Assembly: GCA_017429265.1 (NCBI GenBank)
Contig: JAFRPG010000105.1
Coordinates: 1 to 64,000, forward strand
Length of the DNA stretch: 64,000 bases
Direction: 5' to 3'
Source of the DNA: Clostridia bacterium
GTDB lineage: Bacteria > Bacillota > Clostridia > Christensenellales > Aristaeellaceae
Under the pieces are notes generated by a model. That model made no database searches. It saw only the letters and a list, made by a program, of their open reading frames with translations, and was not told the DNA's origin. Below are positions 35,533-43,552 of the stretch, piece after piece. Position 1 is the stretch's first letter; every line of letters begins with the position of its first letter. The position numbers and the translations under genes were made by a program.

Positions 35533-35535
35533 GGG

Positions 35536-35757
35536 TCACGCCTCCGGCTGAGCGGACTGCTTGAAATCCAGGTAAGCCTGGATGTCGGCCAGCACCTGAT
35601 CGACGTCAAGGCCGTGCACCATGCAGGCCATCTCAAGGGACTCGCCGATCGAGGAGGGGCAGCCCACGCAGTGCATGCCGCTGCGCATCAGGACGCCGGC
35701 AATGCCCATGTCATAACGGAGCATTTCGCCCATGGTGGTTTCCTTGGTGATTTCCAT
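35536..35757 (-). CDS. DUF1858 redox-disulfide protein, 73 aa
   Basis: Small domain often found with hybrid-cluster proteins, with the conserved 'SGMHCVGCPSSIGESLEMAC' core (Cys30, Cys33) and 'MVHGLDVDQVLADIQAYL'. The CxxC pair suggests a thiol-based redox or metal role; exact function unknown. ATG at 35757; AGGAGGAT upstream. Own promoter (35800-35828) and terminator, so monocistronic. Confidence 0.9.
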   Translation of the reverse strand: MEITKETTMGEMLRYDMGIAGVLMRSGMHCVGCPSSIGESLEMACMVHGLDVDQVLADIQAYLDFKQSAQPEA

Positions 35758-35799
35758 TGATCATATCCTCCTGACTGAACCGTCATCGGTTCCGCAGAC

Positions 35800-35828
35800 A
35801 TTATAGCGCGTTCGGCGGGACAATGCAA
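35800..35828 (-). promoter_or_regulatory. Promoter of the DUF1858 gene
   Basis: Read leftward: TTGCAT (35823-35828), 17 bp, TATAAT (35800-35805). The -35 abuts the ridA stop codon. Confidence 0.75.
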
Positions 35829-35831
35829 GCG

Positions 35832-36212
35832 TCAATCCCGCACCGCGATGCACTCGATCTCGAGCGCGGCGTTCTTCGGCAGGCAGGCCACCTGGAAGCA
35901 GGCGCGGGCCGGCGCGTTCTCGGTGAAGAACAGGCCGTAGGCTGCGTTCATCTCGGCAAAGTCTTTGATGTCCCGCAGCAGGACCGTGGTCTTGACGACG
36001 TCCTTCATCTCAAAGCCCGCCTCCGCGAGGATGGCCGAGATGTTGCGGAGCGCCTGAGCCGTCTGATCGGCGATGCTACCTTCGAGCAGTTCACCGGTGG
36101 CCGGGACGATCGGGAGCTGTCCGCTCACATAGACGGTATTGCCGGCGAGGATCCCCTGGGAATACGGGCCGATGGCCGCCGGGGCCTGATCGGAATGCAG
36201 AACCTTCTTCAT
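35832..36212 (-). CDS. ridA: Reactive imine/enamine deaminase RidA, 126 aa
   Basis: Trimeric hydrolase that clears 2-aminoacrylate and related enamines from PLP enzymes. Family landmarks 'APAAIGPYSQGI' (near 10), 'VYVSGQLPIVPATGEL', the substrate-binding Arg in 'ARACFQVACLPKNAALEIECIAV'. Full length. ATG at 36212 with GAAAGGAGC. Strong divergent promoter at 36242-36270. Confidence 0.97.
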   Translation of the reverse strand: MKKVLHSDQAPAAIGPYSQGILAGNTVYVSGQLPIVPATGELLEGSIADQTAQALRNISAILAEAGFEMKDVVKTTVLLRDIKDFAEMNAAYGLFFTENAPARACFQVACLPKNAALEIECIAVRD

Positions 36213-36241
36213 GATACATCGCTCCTTTCGCTTTCCCGACG

Positions 36242-36270
36242 ATTATAGAGCAGGCGCCTGCGAATGTCAA
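36242..36270 (-). promoter_or_regulatory. Promoter of ridA
   Basis: Read leftward: TTGACA (36265-36270), 17 bp, TATAAT (36242-36247). A perfect consensus promoter, divergent from lspA. Confidence 0.88.
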
Positions 36271-36299
36271 CGCCGTTTTGCGCCCGCGAGGTTTCACGA

Positions 36300-36791
36300 A
36301 TGAATACAAGCTTCAGGAAAGCCCGCCACACCTTCTGGATCTGTGCGCTGGTGTTCCTCCTCGACCGTGTGACCAAGATCCTGGCCGCGCGGCTGGAGAA
36401 GCCCGTCACGCTGATCCCGGGCGTCATCGGGCTGAACTATACACAGAACACGGGCATCGCCTTCGGCCTGTTTCCGGGCGCGCCGCTGCTGCTCGGGATC
36501 CTGTCCGTGCTGCTGATGACCGGTTTTTTGTGTCTGCTCAGCCGCCTGTCCCTGAAAACCGGGACCTGGGTCTGCGTGATGCTGGTGCTCGGCGGGGCGC
36601 TGAGCAACGCCCTGGACAGGATCCTGCTCGGCCGTGTCCCCGACATGATCGAGATCCTCGCGTTCCGCTGGGGCATCTTCAATGTCGCGGACACGGCGGT
36701 CGTGATCGGTTTTGTGCTGCTGGGCATCCGCTGTCTGACCCATCCGGAGGAGTGGAAGAAGCATCATGGAGATTCAGGAGAGAACCGTTGA
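36300..36791 (+). CDS. lspA: Prolipoprotein signal peptidase II, 163 aa
   Basis: Inner-membrane aspartyl protease removing lipoprotein signal peptides. Four hydrophobic helices; motifs 'NYTQNTGIAFGLF' (about 46), 'LVLGGALSNALDRIL' (Asp about 115) and 'FNVADTAV' (Asp about 137) give the catalytic Asp pair. ATG at 36300 is preferred; the in-frame start at 36264 lies on the ridA promoter. Overlaps rluD by 26 bp, the common lspA-rluD pair. Confidence 0.96.
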   Translation: MNTSFRKARHTFWICALVFLLDRVTKILAARLEKPVTLIPGVIGLNYTQNTGIAFGLFPGAPLLLGILSVLLMTGFLCLLSRLSLKTGTWVCVMLVLGGALSNALDRILLGRVPDMIEILAFRWGIFNVADTAVVIGFVLLGIRCLTHPEEWKKHHGDSGENR

Positions 36792-37710
36792 GGCCGTCGG
36801 GGACGGGCGCCGTCTCGACGTGCTGCTGGCGGAGGCCGCCGGTCTCACCCGCTCCCGCGCCACCGCGCTGATCGCGGAGGGGCTGTGCACGGTGGACGGA
36901 AAGCCCGCCGCGAAAGCCGGCATGCTCCCCCGTCCCGGTGCCGCCGTCCTTCTCATCATCCCCGCCCCCAGGCCGGCCGAGCCGCAGCCGGAGGACATCC
37001 CCGTCCGCATCCTCTACCAGGACGGTGACATCGCCGTGGTCGACAAGCCCTGCGGCATGGTCGTCCATCCCGCGGCGGGGAATGAGGACGGCACGCTCGT
37101 CAATGCCCTGCTCTTCGCCCTCGACTCGCTCAGCGGCATCGGAGGGACCCTGCGGCCCGGCATCGTGCACCGCCTCGACAAGGATACTTCAGGTCTCCTT
37201 CTTGTGGCCAAGAATGACGCGGCCCAGCTCGCTCTGAGCCGGCAGCTGCAGGACCGGACGATGGAGAAGCATTACCTCGCGCTGGCGGAAGGGCATTTCT
37301 CCGATCCGGCGGGTACCGTCATCGCGCCGATTGCCCGCGACAAAAAAGACCGCAAGCGCATGGCCGTCGACCCCGCTGGGCGCGAGGCCGTCACGGAGTG
37401 GCGCGTGCTCGCCGAGGGGGCGCGCTGCACGCTCCTCGACGTCCACATCCTCACCGGCCGGACCCATCAGATCCGCGTTCACCTGCGCTCCCTGCAGCAC
37501 CCGGTCTGCGGGGACCCGATCTACGATCATCCGCACGGTCTGCGCGTCCCCCGGCTGATGCTGCACGCGCGCTCACTGCAGTTCACCCACCCCGTCACCG
37601 GGGAGCGGATGCGTTTCGTCGATCCGCCGCCCGAAGCCTTTCTCCGCGGCCTGCGCGCCGGGGAGATCCCGGAATCCGTCATCGCATCGATACAGAGGGA
37701 TCAACAATGA
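36766..37710 (+). CDS. RluA/RluD-family pseudouridine synthase, 314 aa
   Basis: Isomerises specific uridines in rRNA (23S for RluD). N-terminal S4 RNA-binding domain (about 16-75), catalytic motif 'GIVHRLDKDTSGLLLVAKN' with the nucleophilic Asp near residue 138, and 'LLDVHILTGRTHQIRVHL'. ATG at 36766 inside lspA. The stop overlaps the next gene's ATG (ATGA), so lspA, this gene and the acyltransferase form one translationally coupled operon. Which uridine is targeted cannot be told. Confidence 0.94.
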   Translation: MEIQERTVEAVGDGRRLDVLLAEAAGLTRSRATALIAEGLCTVDGKPAAKAGMLPRPGAAVLLIIPAPRPAEPQPEDIPVRILYQDGDIAVVDKPCGMVVHPAAGNEDGTLVNALLFALDSLSGIGGTLRPGIVHRLDKDTSGLLLVAKNDAAQLALSRQLQDRTMEKHYLALAEGHFSDPAGTVIAPIARDKKDRKRMAVDPAGREAVTEWRVLAEGARCTLLDVHILTGRTHQIRVHLRSLQHPVCGDPIYDHPHGLRVPRLMLHARSLQFTHPVTGERMRFVDPPPEAFLRGLRAGEIPESVIASIQRDQQ

Positions 37711-38372
37711 AGCCAACCGTCCTCTACCGCGTGCTCCGCGGAATCGTCCATATCTTCACAAAGCCGATGAAGGTCGAGTGGGAAGTCCCCTACGACGGGC
37801 GTCCCGCCGTCTTCTGTCCCAATCATGCCGGCGCTTTCGGCCCCGTCGCCATGCTGGCCTACTTTGACCTGTGGAAGAGCACCCGCACCTGGTTTCACGG
37901 CGCCACCATCCACCCGAAGGAAGTCCCGAACTACGTCCGCCACGACTACTGGTGGGACCCGAAGAGCAAGCTTGCCTGGTTCTACAACATCACGGTGCCC
38001 TACCTCGCGGCCCTGCTGCTCCCGCCCATGGTACGGAGCATCCAGGGGATCCCCGTCTACTACGACACCCGCGTCACCTCCACCTTCCGCAAGAGCGTGG
38101 AGGTGCTGAAAAACGGCGAGAACCTGCTGATCTTCCCGCAGCTGCCGGACGGCCACAACAGCCATGCCAGGCAGCTGAACCCGGGCTTCGTGACCATCGC
38201 CCCCCTCGCCTACCGCCGCCTGGGCATCACCCTGAGCTTCTACCCCGTCTTCGTGGACAAGCCCAACCACATCATCCATGTCCTGGCCCCGGTCGATTTC
38301 GACCCCGAGCGCCCGCTCGAGGAGGAAAACGCCCGCCTGCTGGACACCCTGGCCGAGCTGATTCATGACTGA
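37707..38372 (+). CDS. PlsC-like acyltransferase with altered HX4D motif, 221 aa
   Basis: Resembles 1-acyl-glycerol-3-phosphate acyltransferases: motif I region 'VFCPNHAGAFGPVAM' (about 36-50), a middle 'IQGIPVYYDTRVTSTFRKSVEVL' and 'NLLIFPQLPDGHNS' where FPEG normally sits, then 'TIAPLAYRRLGITLSFYPVFV'. In motif I the Asp of NHX4D is replaced by Gly, and Glu of FPEG by Gln, so activity may be changed or lost. No clear membrane helix beyond one hydrophobic segment (about 92-105). ATG at 37707 overlaps the rluD-like stop. Confidence 0.8.
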   Translation: MKPTVLYRVLRGIVHIFTKPMKVEWEVPYDGRPAVFCPNHAGAFGPVAMLAYFDLWKSTRTWFHGATIHPKEVPNYVRHDYWWDPKSKLAWFYNITVPYLAALLLPPMVRSIQGIPVYYDTRVTSTFRKSVEVLKNGENLLIFPQLPDGHNSHARQLNPGFVTIAPLAYRRLGITLSFYPVFVDKPNHIIHVLAPVDFDPERPLEEENARLLDTLAELIHD

Positions 38373-38384
38373 ACAGGGAATCGC

Positions 38385-38411
38385 ACCGGCTTCCGCAGAG
38401 GCCGGTTTTTT
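38385..38411 (+). terminator. Terminator of lspA-rluD-acyltransferase
   Basis: Stem ACCGGC (38385-38390) / GCCGGT (38401-38406), loop of 10, then six T. Confidence 0.8.
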
Positions 38412-38503
38412 GCGTGCTGGATTCACTGCAAAGTCCGTTTGACAGGGCCGCTTCGTCCCTGTGCTATGATGATACCGTCCTTGAACGGAAGGAGGTCACC
38501 GTC

Positions 38504-38545
38504 ATGAAAGAAACGATTGATCTGATGCATGCTCCGATCTCCTGA
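38504..38545 (+). CDS. 13-codon mini-ORF with a strong ribosome site
   Basis: ATG at 38504 opens MKETIDLMHAPIS followed by TGA. It is preceded by GGAAGGAGGT at ideal spacing and by a TTGACA (38439-38444) with TGCTAT at 17 bp or TATGAT at 20 bp, so the promoter is only fair. It lies between the acyltransferase terminator and the separate SPFH promoter. Too short for a family call. It may be a leader peptide, a signalling peptide, or the remnant of a lost gene. Rated on its ribosome site alone. Confidence 0.35.
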   Translation: MKETIDLMHAPIS

Positions 38546-38580
38546 ATTGTTTAAAAATGTGTGAATCACCCCGCGGATGC

Positions 38581-38609
38581 TTGCATGCGTACGGTGGATA
38601 TGCTATGAT
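38581..38609 (+). promoter_or_regulatory. Promoter of the SPFH operon
   Basis: TTGCAT (38581-38586), 17 bp, TATGAT (38604-38609), 45 bp before the TTG start. Confidence 0.7.
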
Positions 38610-38654
38610 CATGAATCAGGAAAGCGACCATAACCATAAAGGAGGCTGGTTTCA

Positions 38655-40019
38655 TTGGCACTCTTTGGGAACAGAAACAACCCACAGCCGTCGATCGTTC
38701 ATCGCACGCTGGATGCGTTCTCCGTGGATGTCATCCAGTGGGAGCCGAAAAACGACGCCGAAGCGTCCGTCATCGCCCACAAGTTTGAGACCGAGGACTT
38801 TCCGTCCGGATCGCAGCTCATCGTCGGCCCCGCCCAGATGGCTGTCTTTGTCAACAACCTGACGGCAGGCAACTCTCTGAACGAACCCGACGGCGGCAAC
38901 GCTCAGATGGCGGTCTTTATCGGTCCTTGCAGAATCAAGCTGGAAACCGGCGAGACGCGCTTTGCCCCGTTCCGCAGCCTGGCCCATGCTCTCACCCGCG
39001 GCGATTCGGCTTACCACAGCACCGTATATTTCATCAATACGACCTTCATGAACGAGCTCAACTGGGGCACTACGGCGCCCATCGTCGTGGAGGATCCCAA
39101 GGAAGAAGTCAACGTACACGTCCGTGCCTTCGGCCTTTTCGGCGCACACATCGAGCACACGGACACGAGCATCGCGGCCGTTCAGGCGCTCAGATTCCTT
39201 CGTAAAGTCGTCGGTACCCGTGCCGATTATACCCGTGATGAACTGATCGGCTTCATGCGTGCCAAGATCCTCGAATACGTGCCGACCCTTCTGGCCGGGA
39301 GCGTGGTCGACCGCCAGATTTCCGTGCTCGAGATCAGCACTAAGCTCTCCGAGTTCTCCGACGAACTGAAGAATAAGCTCACCCCATATTTCGATCAGTT
39401 CGGCCTCACGCTGGACAATTTCTCCTTCCACAGCATCAATGTTCCGGAGGAGGACATCGCCGCGATCAATGAGATGAAGATCGAGCGCAAGCGCCTCCAG
39501 AAGGAAGCCGAGGGGAAGGCGATGGCCATGGATATCGAGTCCGAGGCGATCTCCCGCAAGCGTGAGCGCGAAGGCTACACCTATCAGCAGGAACAGGCCT
39601 ACAACGTCCTCGGTCAGGCTGCCTCCAACGAGGGCACGGCCGGGAGTATCATGGGCACCGGTCTTGGCCTTGGCATGGGGGCCGGCGTAGGTGTTGCCAT
39701 CGGCGGCGGTATGGGAGCGCTTGCCCAGAACATGATACCTCAGGCCCCGCCGTCGGGATCCGGACAGGCGGGCACCGTTCCCTGCCCCGCCTGCGGGAAG
39801 CCCGTGCCTAAGGGTGCAAAGTTCTGCATGGAGTGCGGCACGAAAATGCCGGCCGCTCCCGTCTGTGCCAGATGCGGTTATCAGCTTCCGCCCAACGCGA
39901 AATTCTGTCCGGAGTGCGGCGCTCCCGTGGCTCCGCCCGCTCCTTCCGTTTGCCCAAAGTGCGGCAAGCCCGTGACCCCCGGTGCAAAGTTCTGCATGGA
40001 ATGCGGCGCAACCCTGTAA
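38655..40019 (+). CDS. SPFH-domain protein with three C-terminal zinc ribbons, 454 aa
   Basis: An SPFH (stomatin/prohibitin/flotillin-type) core covers about residues 20-250 of the virion-core/YdjI-like branch; a charged helical segment (270-310) and a Gly-rich hydrophobic hinge (331-358) follow. The tail has three near-identical zinc ribbons (377-394, 404-421, 433-450), each CxxCG...GAKFCxECG-like. No signal peptide; the hinge or partners may hold it at the membrane. TTG start at 38655 with AAAGGAGG 9 bp ahead. First gene of a five-gene operon. SPFH proteins scaffold membrane microdomains; a role here in membrane stress or protein quality control is inference. Confidence 0.85.
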   Translation: MALFGNRNNPQPSIVHRTLDAFSVDVIQWEPKNDAEASVIAHKFETEDFPSGSQLIVGPAQMAVFVNNLTAGNSLNEPDGGNAQMAVFIGPCRIKLETGETRFAPFRSLAHALTRGDSAYHSTVYFINTTFMNELNWGTTAPIVVEDPKEEVNVHVRAFGLFGAHIEHTDTSIAAVQALRFLRKVVGTRADYTRDELIGFMRAKILEYVPTLLAGSVVDRQISVLEISTKLSEFSDELKNKLTPYFDQFGLTLDNFSFHSINVPEEDIAAINEMKIERKRLQKEAEGKAMAMDIESEAISRKREREGYTYQQEQAYNVLGQAASNEGTAGSIMGTGLGLGMGAGVGVAIGGGMGALAQNMIPQAPPSGSGQAGTVPCPACGKPVPKGAKFCMECGTKMPAAPVCARCGYQLPPNAKFCPECGAPVAPPAPSVCPKCGKPVTPGAKFCMECGATL

Positions 40020-40037
40020 GCGAAGGAGGTACAACCC

Positions 40038-40748
40038 ATGAAAAGGATCTGGAAACCGCTGCTGATAATCGGCTGCATCCTCTTTGTTGTCTGGCTGGTT
40101 GTTTATCTGGCCCTCTGCTCCTTCAATTTCGAGAAGGGCAGTCCTGTCGTGATGCTCAGTCTGATCTTCGGTGTGCTCGCCTTTATTCTGACCGCCGTTT
40201 CCCTGTCCGTCACCGGTCTGAACGACATCCGGAACGACGAGGCCTACGCGCTGATGCCGCTGGTGCTGTGCGGGACCTCCCTGACTGTCTCCCTGGTTTT
40301 CAACGCTGTCATCATGCTGGTGGCAAAGGCCAACCCCGATGTGCCCAGATGGCTGATCATCCTAGACATCGCTGCCAACGTCGTCATTCTCGGCTTTGCG
40401 GCCATCGACATGGTCTACGCCATCGCACACATCGGCCGCGTCAGCATCCAGACAGCACAGCTAAGTGACATGCAGTCCAATCCCCTGGGGTTCTCTGCCC
40501 AGCTTGGCAAGCTCCTTGGCATGGCAGGCTCGCCCAAGGTGAAAGCTGCCCTGCTCAGCCTGAAGGAAACCGTCGACATGTCGAGCAACACGACCACGAC
40601 GAACAGCTCCATCCGCGAAAAAGCCTTCGGAGATGCTCTGACCAATCTTGAAAGCAAGCTCATCTGCGGCGCTCCGGAGGACGAGGTCTGCGAACTGGCT
40701 GACACGGCACGCAGAATGTGGCTGGCCCGCAATGCCGTCAGGGGGTGA
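40038..40748 (+). CDS. Four-helix membrane protein of unknown function, 236 aa
   Basis: Hydrophobic helices at about 7-30, 41-62, 74-97 and 104-130, then a soluble tail of ~100 residues with 'SSNTTTTNSSIREKAFGDALTNLESKLI' and 'GAPEDEVCELADTARRMWLARNAV'. No family recognised. ATG at 40038 with GAAGGAGGT, 18 bp after the SPFH gene; 2 bp before the next gene. Probably the membrane partner of the SPFH protein. Confidence 0.8.
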   Translation: MKRIWKPLLIIGCILFVVWLVVYLALCSFNFEKGSPVVMLSLIFGVLAFILTAVSLSVTGLNDIRNDEAYALMPLVLCGTSLTVSLVFNAVIMLVAKANPDVPRWLIILDIAANVVILGFAAIDMVYAIAHIGRVSIQTAQLSDMQSNPLGFSAQLGKLLGMAGSPKVKAALLSLKETVDMSSNTTTTNSSIREKAFGDALTNLESKLICGAPEDEVCELADTARRMWLARNAVRG

Positions 40749-40750
40749 GG

Positions 40751-41569
40751 ATGATGCCCGCCACGGACAGCGGAATGCAATGCGGAGGCTGCGGCTCCGT
40801 GAACGTCACCTTCGATCCCCAACGACGGATGCTGGTGTGCAACCAGTGCGGCCGAGAGGAGTATTACAGCCGCGCGAGCCTGTGCAAAAACAGCAAGGTT
40901 GCCTTCTGTCAGCACAACGCCAAGCAGTTTTTCGCCGACGGCCAGTATGAGATGGCAGAACGTTTTGCGCATGACACGATCAACATCATGCTCGACAACA
41001 CGCCCGCCCTCTACATCATTGCCTTCTACGACGAGTTCACCCGCGGCCGGAACAATGCGCTCAGGGACTTCTTCGCGAAGGTGGCCGACACTCCGCTTGA
41101 ATACGAGGAGGTCACCGACCTGATGGATCTCTTCCTCAGCGCGCCCGGCAGTCTCGGCGAATATGAGCCTCAGGTGATCACGGTTGCTGCCACCAATATG
41201 CAGGATGAGCGCGATGCAGCCCGGCTCTGCGAATTCATCGACAAGCTCTGCCCCTATCTGATCGCCCGGCGTCCGTCCATCAACTACATGACAGAGGAGC
41301 TCGCGGACATGTACCGGGAGCTTGCCGAACACTGCGGCGTCCCGCGGACCTGCTTTGCCCTGCTGAAAGCCATCCGTGAAAACCCCGATTCCCCTTACCG
41401 CGACAATTCTTTCTATCTCAAAGAGCGTTCCTCCTACTTCTATGAGCACTTCGTCGTCCCGATCGGCAAGGTGATCATGGCGATGGCGGAGATCCCGGAG
41501 AAAGATAAGTTTGTCCGCGCCTACCGGAAGTATGCGGAGCAGTACAGGCAGGACGCCCAGATCAGTTGA
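40751..41569 (+). CDS. Zinc-ribbon helical protein of unknown function, 272 aa
   Basis: A single N-terminal zinc ribbon ('MQCGGCGSVNVTF...MLVCNQCGREEYY', about residues 9-36) precedes an all-helical body with TPR-like character ('AERFAHDTINIMLDNTPALYIIAFYDEFTRG'). No catalytic motif seen. Starts at ATG 40751 (or 40754) right after GGGGGTGAGG, 2 bp past the previous stop, so translation is coupled. The zinc ribbon echoes those of the SPFH protein, which suggests both act in one complex. Confidence 0.78.
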   Translation: MMPATDSGMQCGGCGSVNVTFDPQRRMLVCNQCGREEYYSRASLCKNSKVAFCQHNAKQFFADGQYEMAERFAHDTINIMLDNTPALYIIAFYDEFTRGRNNALRDFFAKVADTPLEYEEVTDLMDLFLSAPGSLGEYEPQVITVAATNMQDERDAARLCEFIDKLCPYLIARRPSINYMTEELADMYRELAEHCGVPRTCFALLKAIRENPDSPYRDNSFYLKERSSYFYEHFVVPIGKVIMAMAEIPEKDKFVRAYRKYAEQYRQDAQIS

Positions 41570-41586
41570 AAGAGAGTTGATTTTCC

Positions 41587-43251
41587 ATGTCTGAAGCCAC
41601 GATTCTCAACCGGGTCAACCAAATCGGCAGCGAAGTCAGTGCCCTGAGCAATCAGGTCGGCAGCCTGAGCACGCAAACCAACCGCATCGATAGCAATGTC
41701 AGTGCCATGCGGCAGGAACTCGACCAGCTTCGCACCGATTTCCAGAAGCTGATGCAGGAGCAGCAGCGCTCTGCCGCCCTTCAGCGCGCCATCAGTGAGC
41801 TGGTCCGCGTCCGCCAGGAGATCAGCGACAAGTACGGCAACTATACCGTTGTGCGGCAGACCATGCTCGGCGTGCTGCAGGCCACCGACGTCGCCCTGGT
41901 CAAGAAGTCTACGATCTCCCGTGTCTCCGAGGAGCTCATGCTCTCCACGCCGCAGTACTGGCTCGCGCCATGCCTCGTGGCAGTCTCCGGCTGGATCGCC
42001 AACGACCGCAGCCTGGCCGAGCGTGCCATCGCTGAAGCCATGCGCCGCGATTCCGAAAAGACCGCCCTTGCCATGGCACTGATCTGCCGCCGCAACGGCC
42101 GCATCGACACGGGCTTTGAATGGCTGAGCATCTACTTCTCCAAGCAGAGCGCCGCCAGCATCACCGAGGAAACCTTCACCTACATCGACGCCTATATCAA
42201 CGGCGTGTTCGGTCCTGATGAGAAGCATCGCTGTCAGGGATACATCACCAAGTGGATCGACGAGATCAGGAACAGCGACTCCGGCTTTGAAGAAGCGCAG
42301 GAATCCAAGTGGGAATCCTACTTCAGCACCTATAAGGTCGACACGCGGCCCAGCTTCCCCTTCCTATCAACTGTCAAGGAATTCCCCCAGATCGATAAAT
42401 GCATCGGCGGCCTGAGCTCCTTCGGCACCGTGCGCGGTACCTTCCGGGAGATCTCCGAGGCTTTTATCGACCAGGAGGAAATGAAAAAGACCGTCGATAA
42501 GGAGCTGATCCACCTGATCAGCAACTACGACAAGGCAGAGGTCGAGATCCGCCGTGAGGAGGAGTATCTGCAGCTGGTCAAATCCCTCAACGGCGACGAA
42601 GCGGCGGCCCGCAGTGAAATGGTGCGCCGCGAAGCCCTGCGGCAACAGAAAAAGATGGACTTCATCGAACAGATGGCCGCCGAGATCACCGCCCAGCGCG
42701 AAGGTTCCCCGTCCAAACGCCGTACGGCCGTCACCTTCCTGAGCAACTATATCAACCGGGGCTATGACCGCTACATCGCGAGTGCAAGGGAGTCCTTCCC
42801 CAAGCAGATCACGATCGACGTGAACGGCTGGAGCGGTGTTTCGACCGATGGCAGCGAGGCCGCAGCCCTGACCGCCAGCTATGAGCAGGCGATCAACAGC
42901 CGCCGCCAGGAGGAGATCCACAGGACCTTCACCAGGAAACCACTGCTCATGCTGATCTTTGCCATCATCTTCGTGGTGCTGGGAGCGGCGGGTGTCGGCG
43001 TCGGCCTTGCCATAGCCCGGACTCTGGTCACCGTGCTCGGCGGCGTATTTGTTCTGACCGGCATCGGGCTCTTTATCGGCAGGATCTCCCTGAGCCGCAA
43101 GTCTCGCTGGGTCCAGTATCAGCTGAACAATGACTTCGACACGCAGATCGAGGAGGGTCGCCAGCGGATCGGAGGCGTTCTCACCGAATGGCGCACAGCC
43201 CGCAGCACCATCAAAGCCTTCGATGAGAACGGTGATCACAAAGTTGCATAA
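41587..43251 (+). CDS. Coiled-coil protein with two C-terminal membrane helices, 554 aa
   Basis: The N-terminus is a heptad coiled coil (about 5-80, repeated 'IGSEVSALSNQVGSLSTQTN' type). A helical middle (90-340) follows, a second charged coil (310-380) and two hydrophobic helices at about 453-475 and 480-500, ending in a short basic tail. No known domain recognised. Could be a tethered scaffold. ATG at 41587, 17 bp after the previous gene, fourth in the SPFH operon. Confidence 0.75.
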   Translation: MSEATILNRVNQIGSEVSALSNQVGSLSTQTNRIDSNVSAMRQELDQLRTDFQKLMQEQQRSAALQRAISELVRVRQEISDKYGNYTVVRQTMLGVLQATDVALVKKSTISRVSEELMLSTPQYWLAPCLVAVSGWIANDRSLAERAIAEAMRRDSEKTALAMALICRRNGRIDTGFEWLSIYFSKQSAASITEETFTYIDAYINGVFGPDEKHRCQGYITKWIDEIRNSDSGFEEAQESKWESYFSTYKVDTRPSFPFLSTVKEFPQIDKCIGGLSSFGTVRGTFREISEAFIDQEEMKKTVDKELIHLISNYDKAEVEIRREEEYLQLVKSLNGDEAAARSEMVRREALRQQKKMDFIEQMAAEITAQREGSPSKRRTAVTFLSNYINRGYDRYIASARESFPKQITIDVNGWSGVSTDGSEAAALTASYEQAINSRRQEEIHRTFTRKPLLMLIFAIIFVVLGAAGVGVGLAIARTLVTVLGGVFVLTGIGLFIGRISLSRKSRWVQYQLNNDFDTQIEEGRQRIGGVLTEWRTARSTIKAFDENGDHKVA

Positions 43252-43263
43252 GGAGGAAGAACC

Positions 43264-43443
43264 ATGACGGAAAACAATATGCATACTATGGACGAACCGG
43301 ACGATCTGGACGAACTGGAAAGCCTGTTCGGAACCCCTGAGAGCGAACTGGAACAGGCCGAGAAGATCGAGCTGACTCAAAATCTCGAGGGCTTTGCCAG
43401 CTGTTTCCCGGACTGGGATCTCCATCCGCCGCTTAAATACTGA
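43264..43443 (+). CDS. Small acidic protein closing the SPFH operon, 59 aa
   Basis: ATG at 43264 follows AAGGAGGAAGAACC, a perfect ribosome site 12 bp after the previous stop. The protein starts MTENNMHTMDEPDDLDELES, is rich in Asp and Glu, and ends 'FPDWDLHPPLKY'. No Cys or membrane segment. It is below usual gene-calling length but its position between gene 4 and the terminator, and its strong ribosome site, make it real. A regulatory or adaptor peptide for the operon is a guess. Confidence 0.75.
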   Translation: MTENNMHTMDEPDDLDELESLFGTPESELEQAEKIELTQNLEGFASCFPDWDLHPPLKY

Positions 43444-43465
43444 TTGCCGGGCATAATAAACAACA

Positions 43466-43504
43466 CCGCCGGAGCGATGTGATTCGCTCCGGCGGCGCTT
43501 TTTG
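43466..43504. terminator. Bidirectional terminator between the SPFH operon and fba
   Basis: Perfect 11-bp stem CGCCGGAGCGA (43467-43477) / TCGCTCCGGCG (43484-43494), loop of 6. Rightward it is followed by GCGCTTTTTG; leftward by GTGTTGTTTATT. Confidence 0.9.
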
Positions 43505-43552
43505 TCCGAATCGGTTCCGCTGATCCCGTCATTCGGCGGGGTCTTTCTTGGC

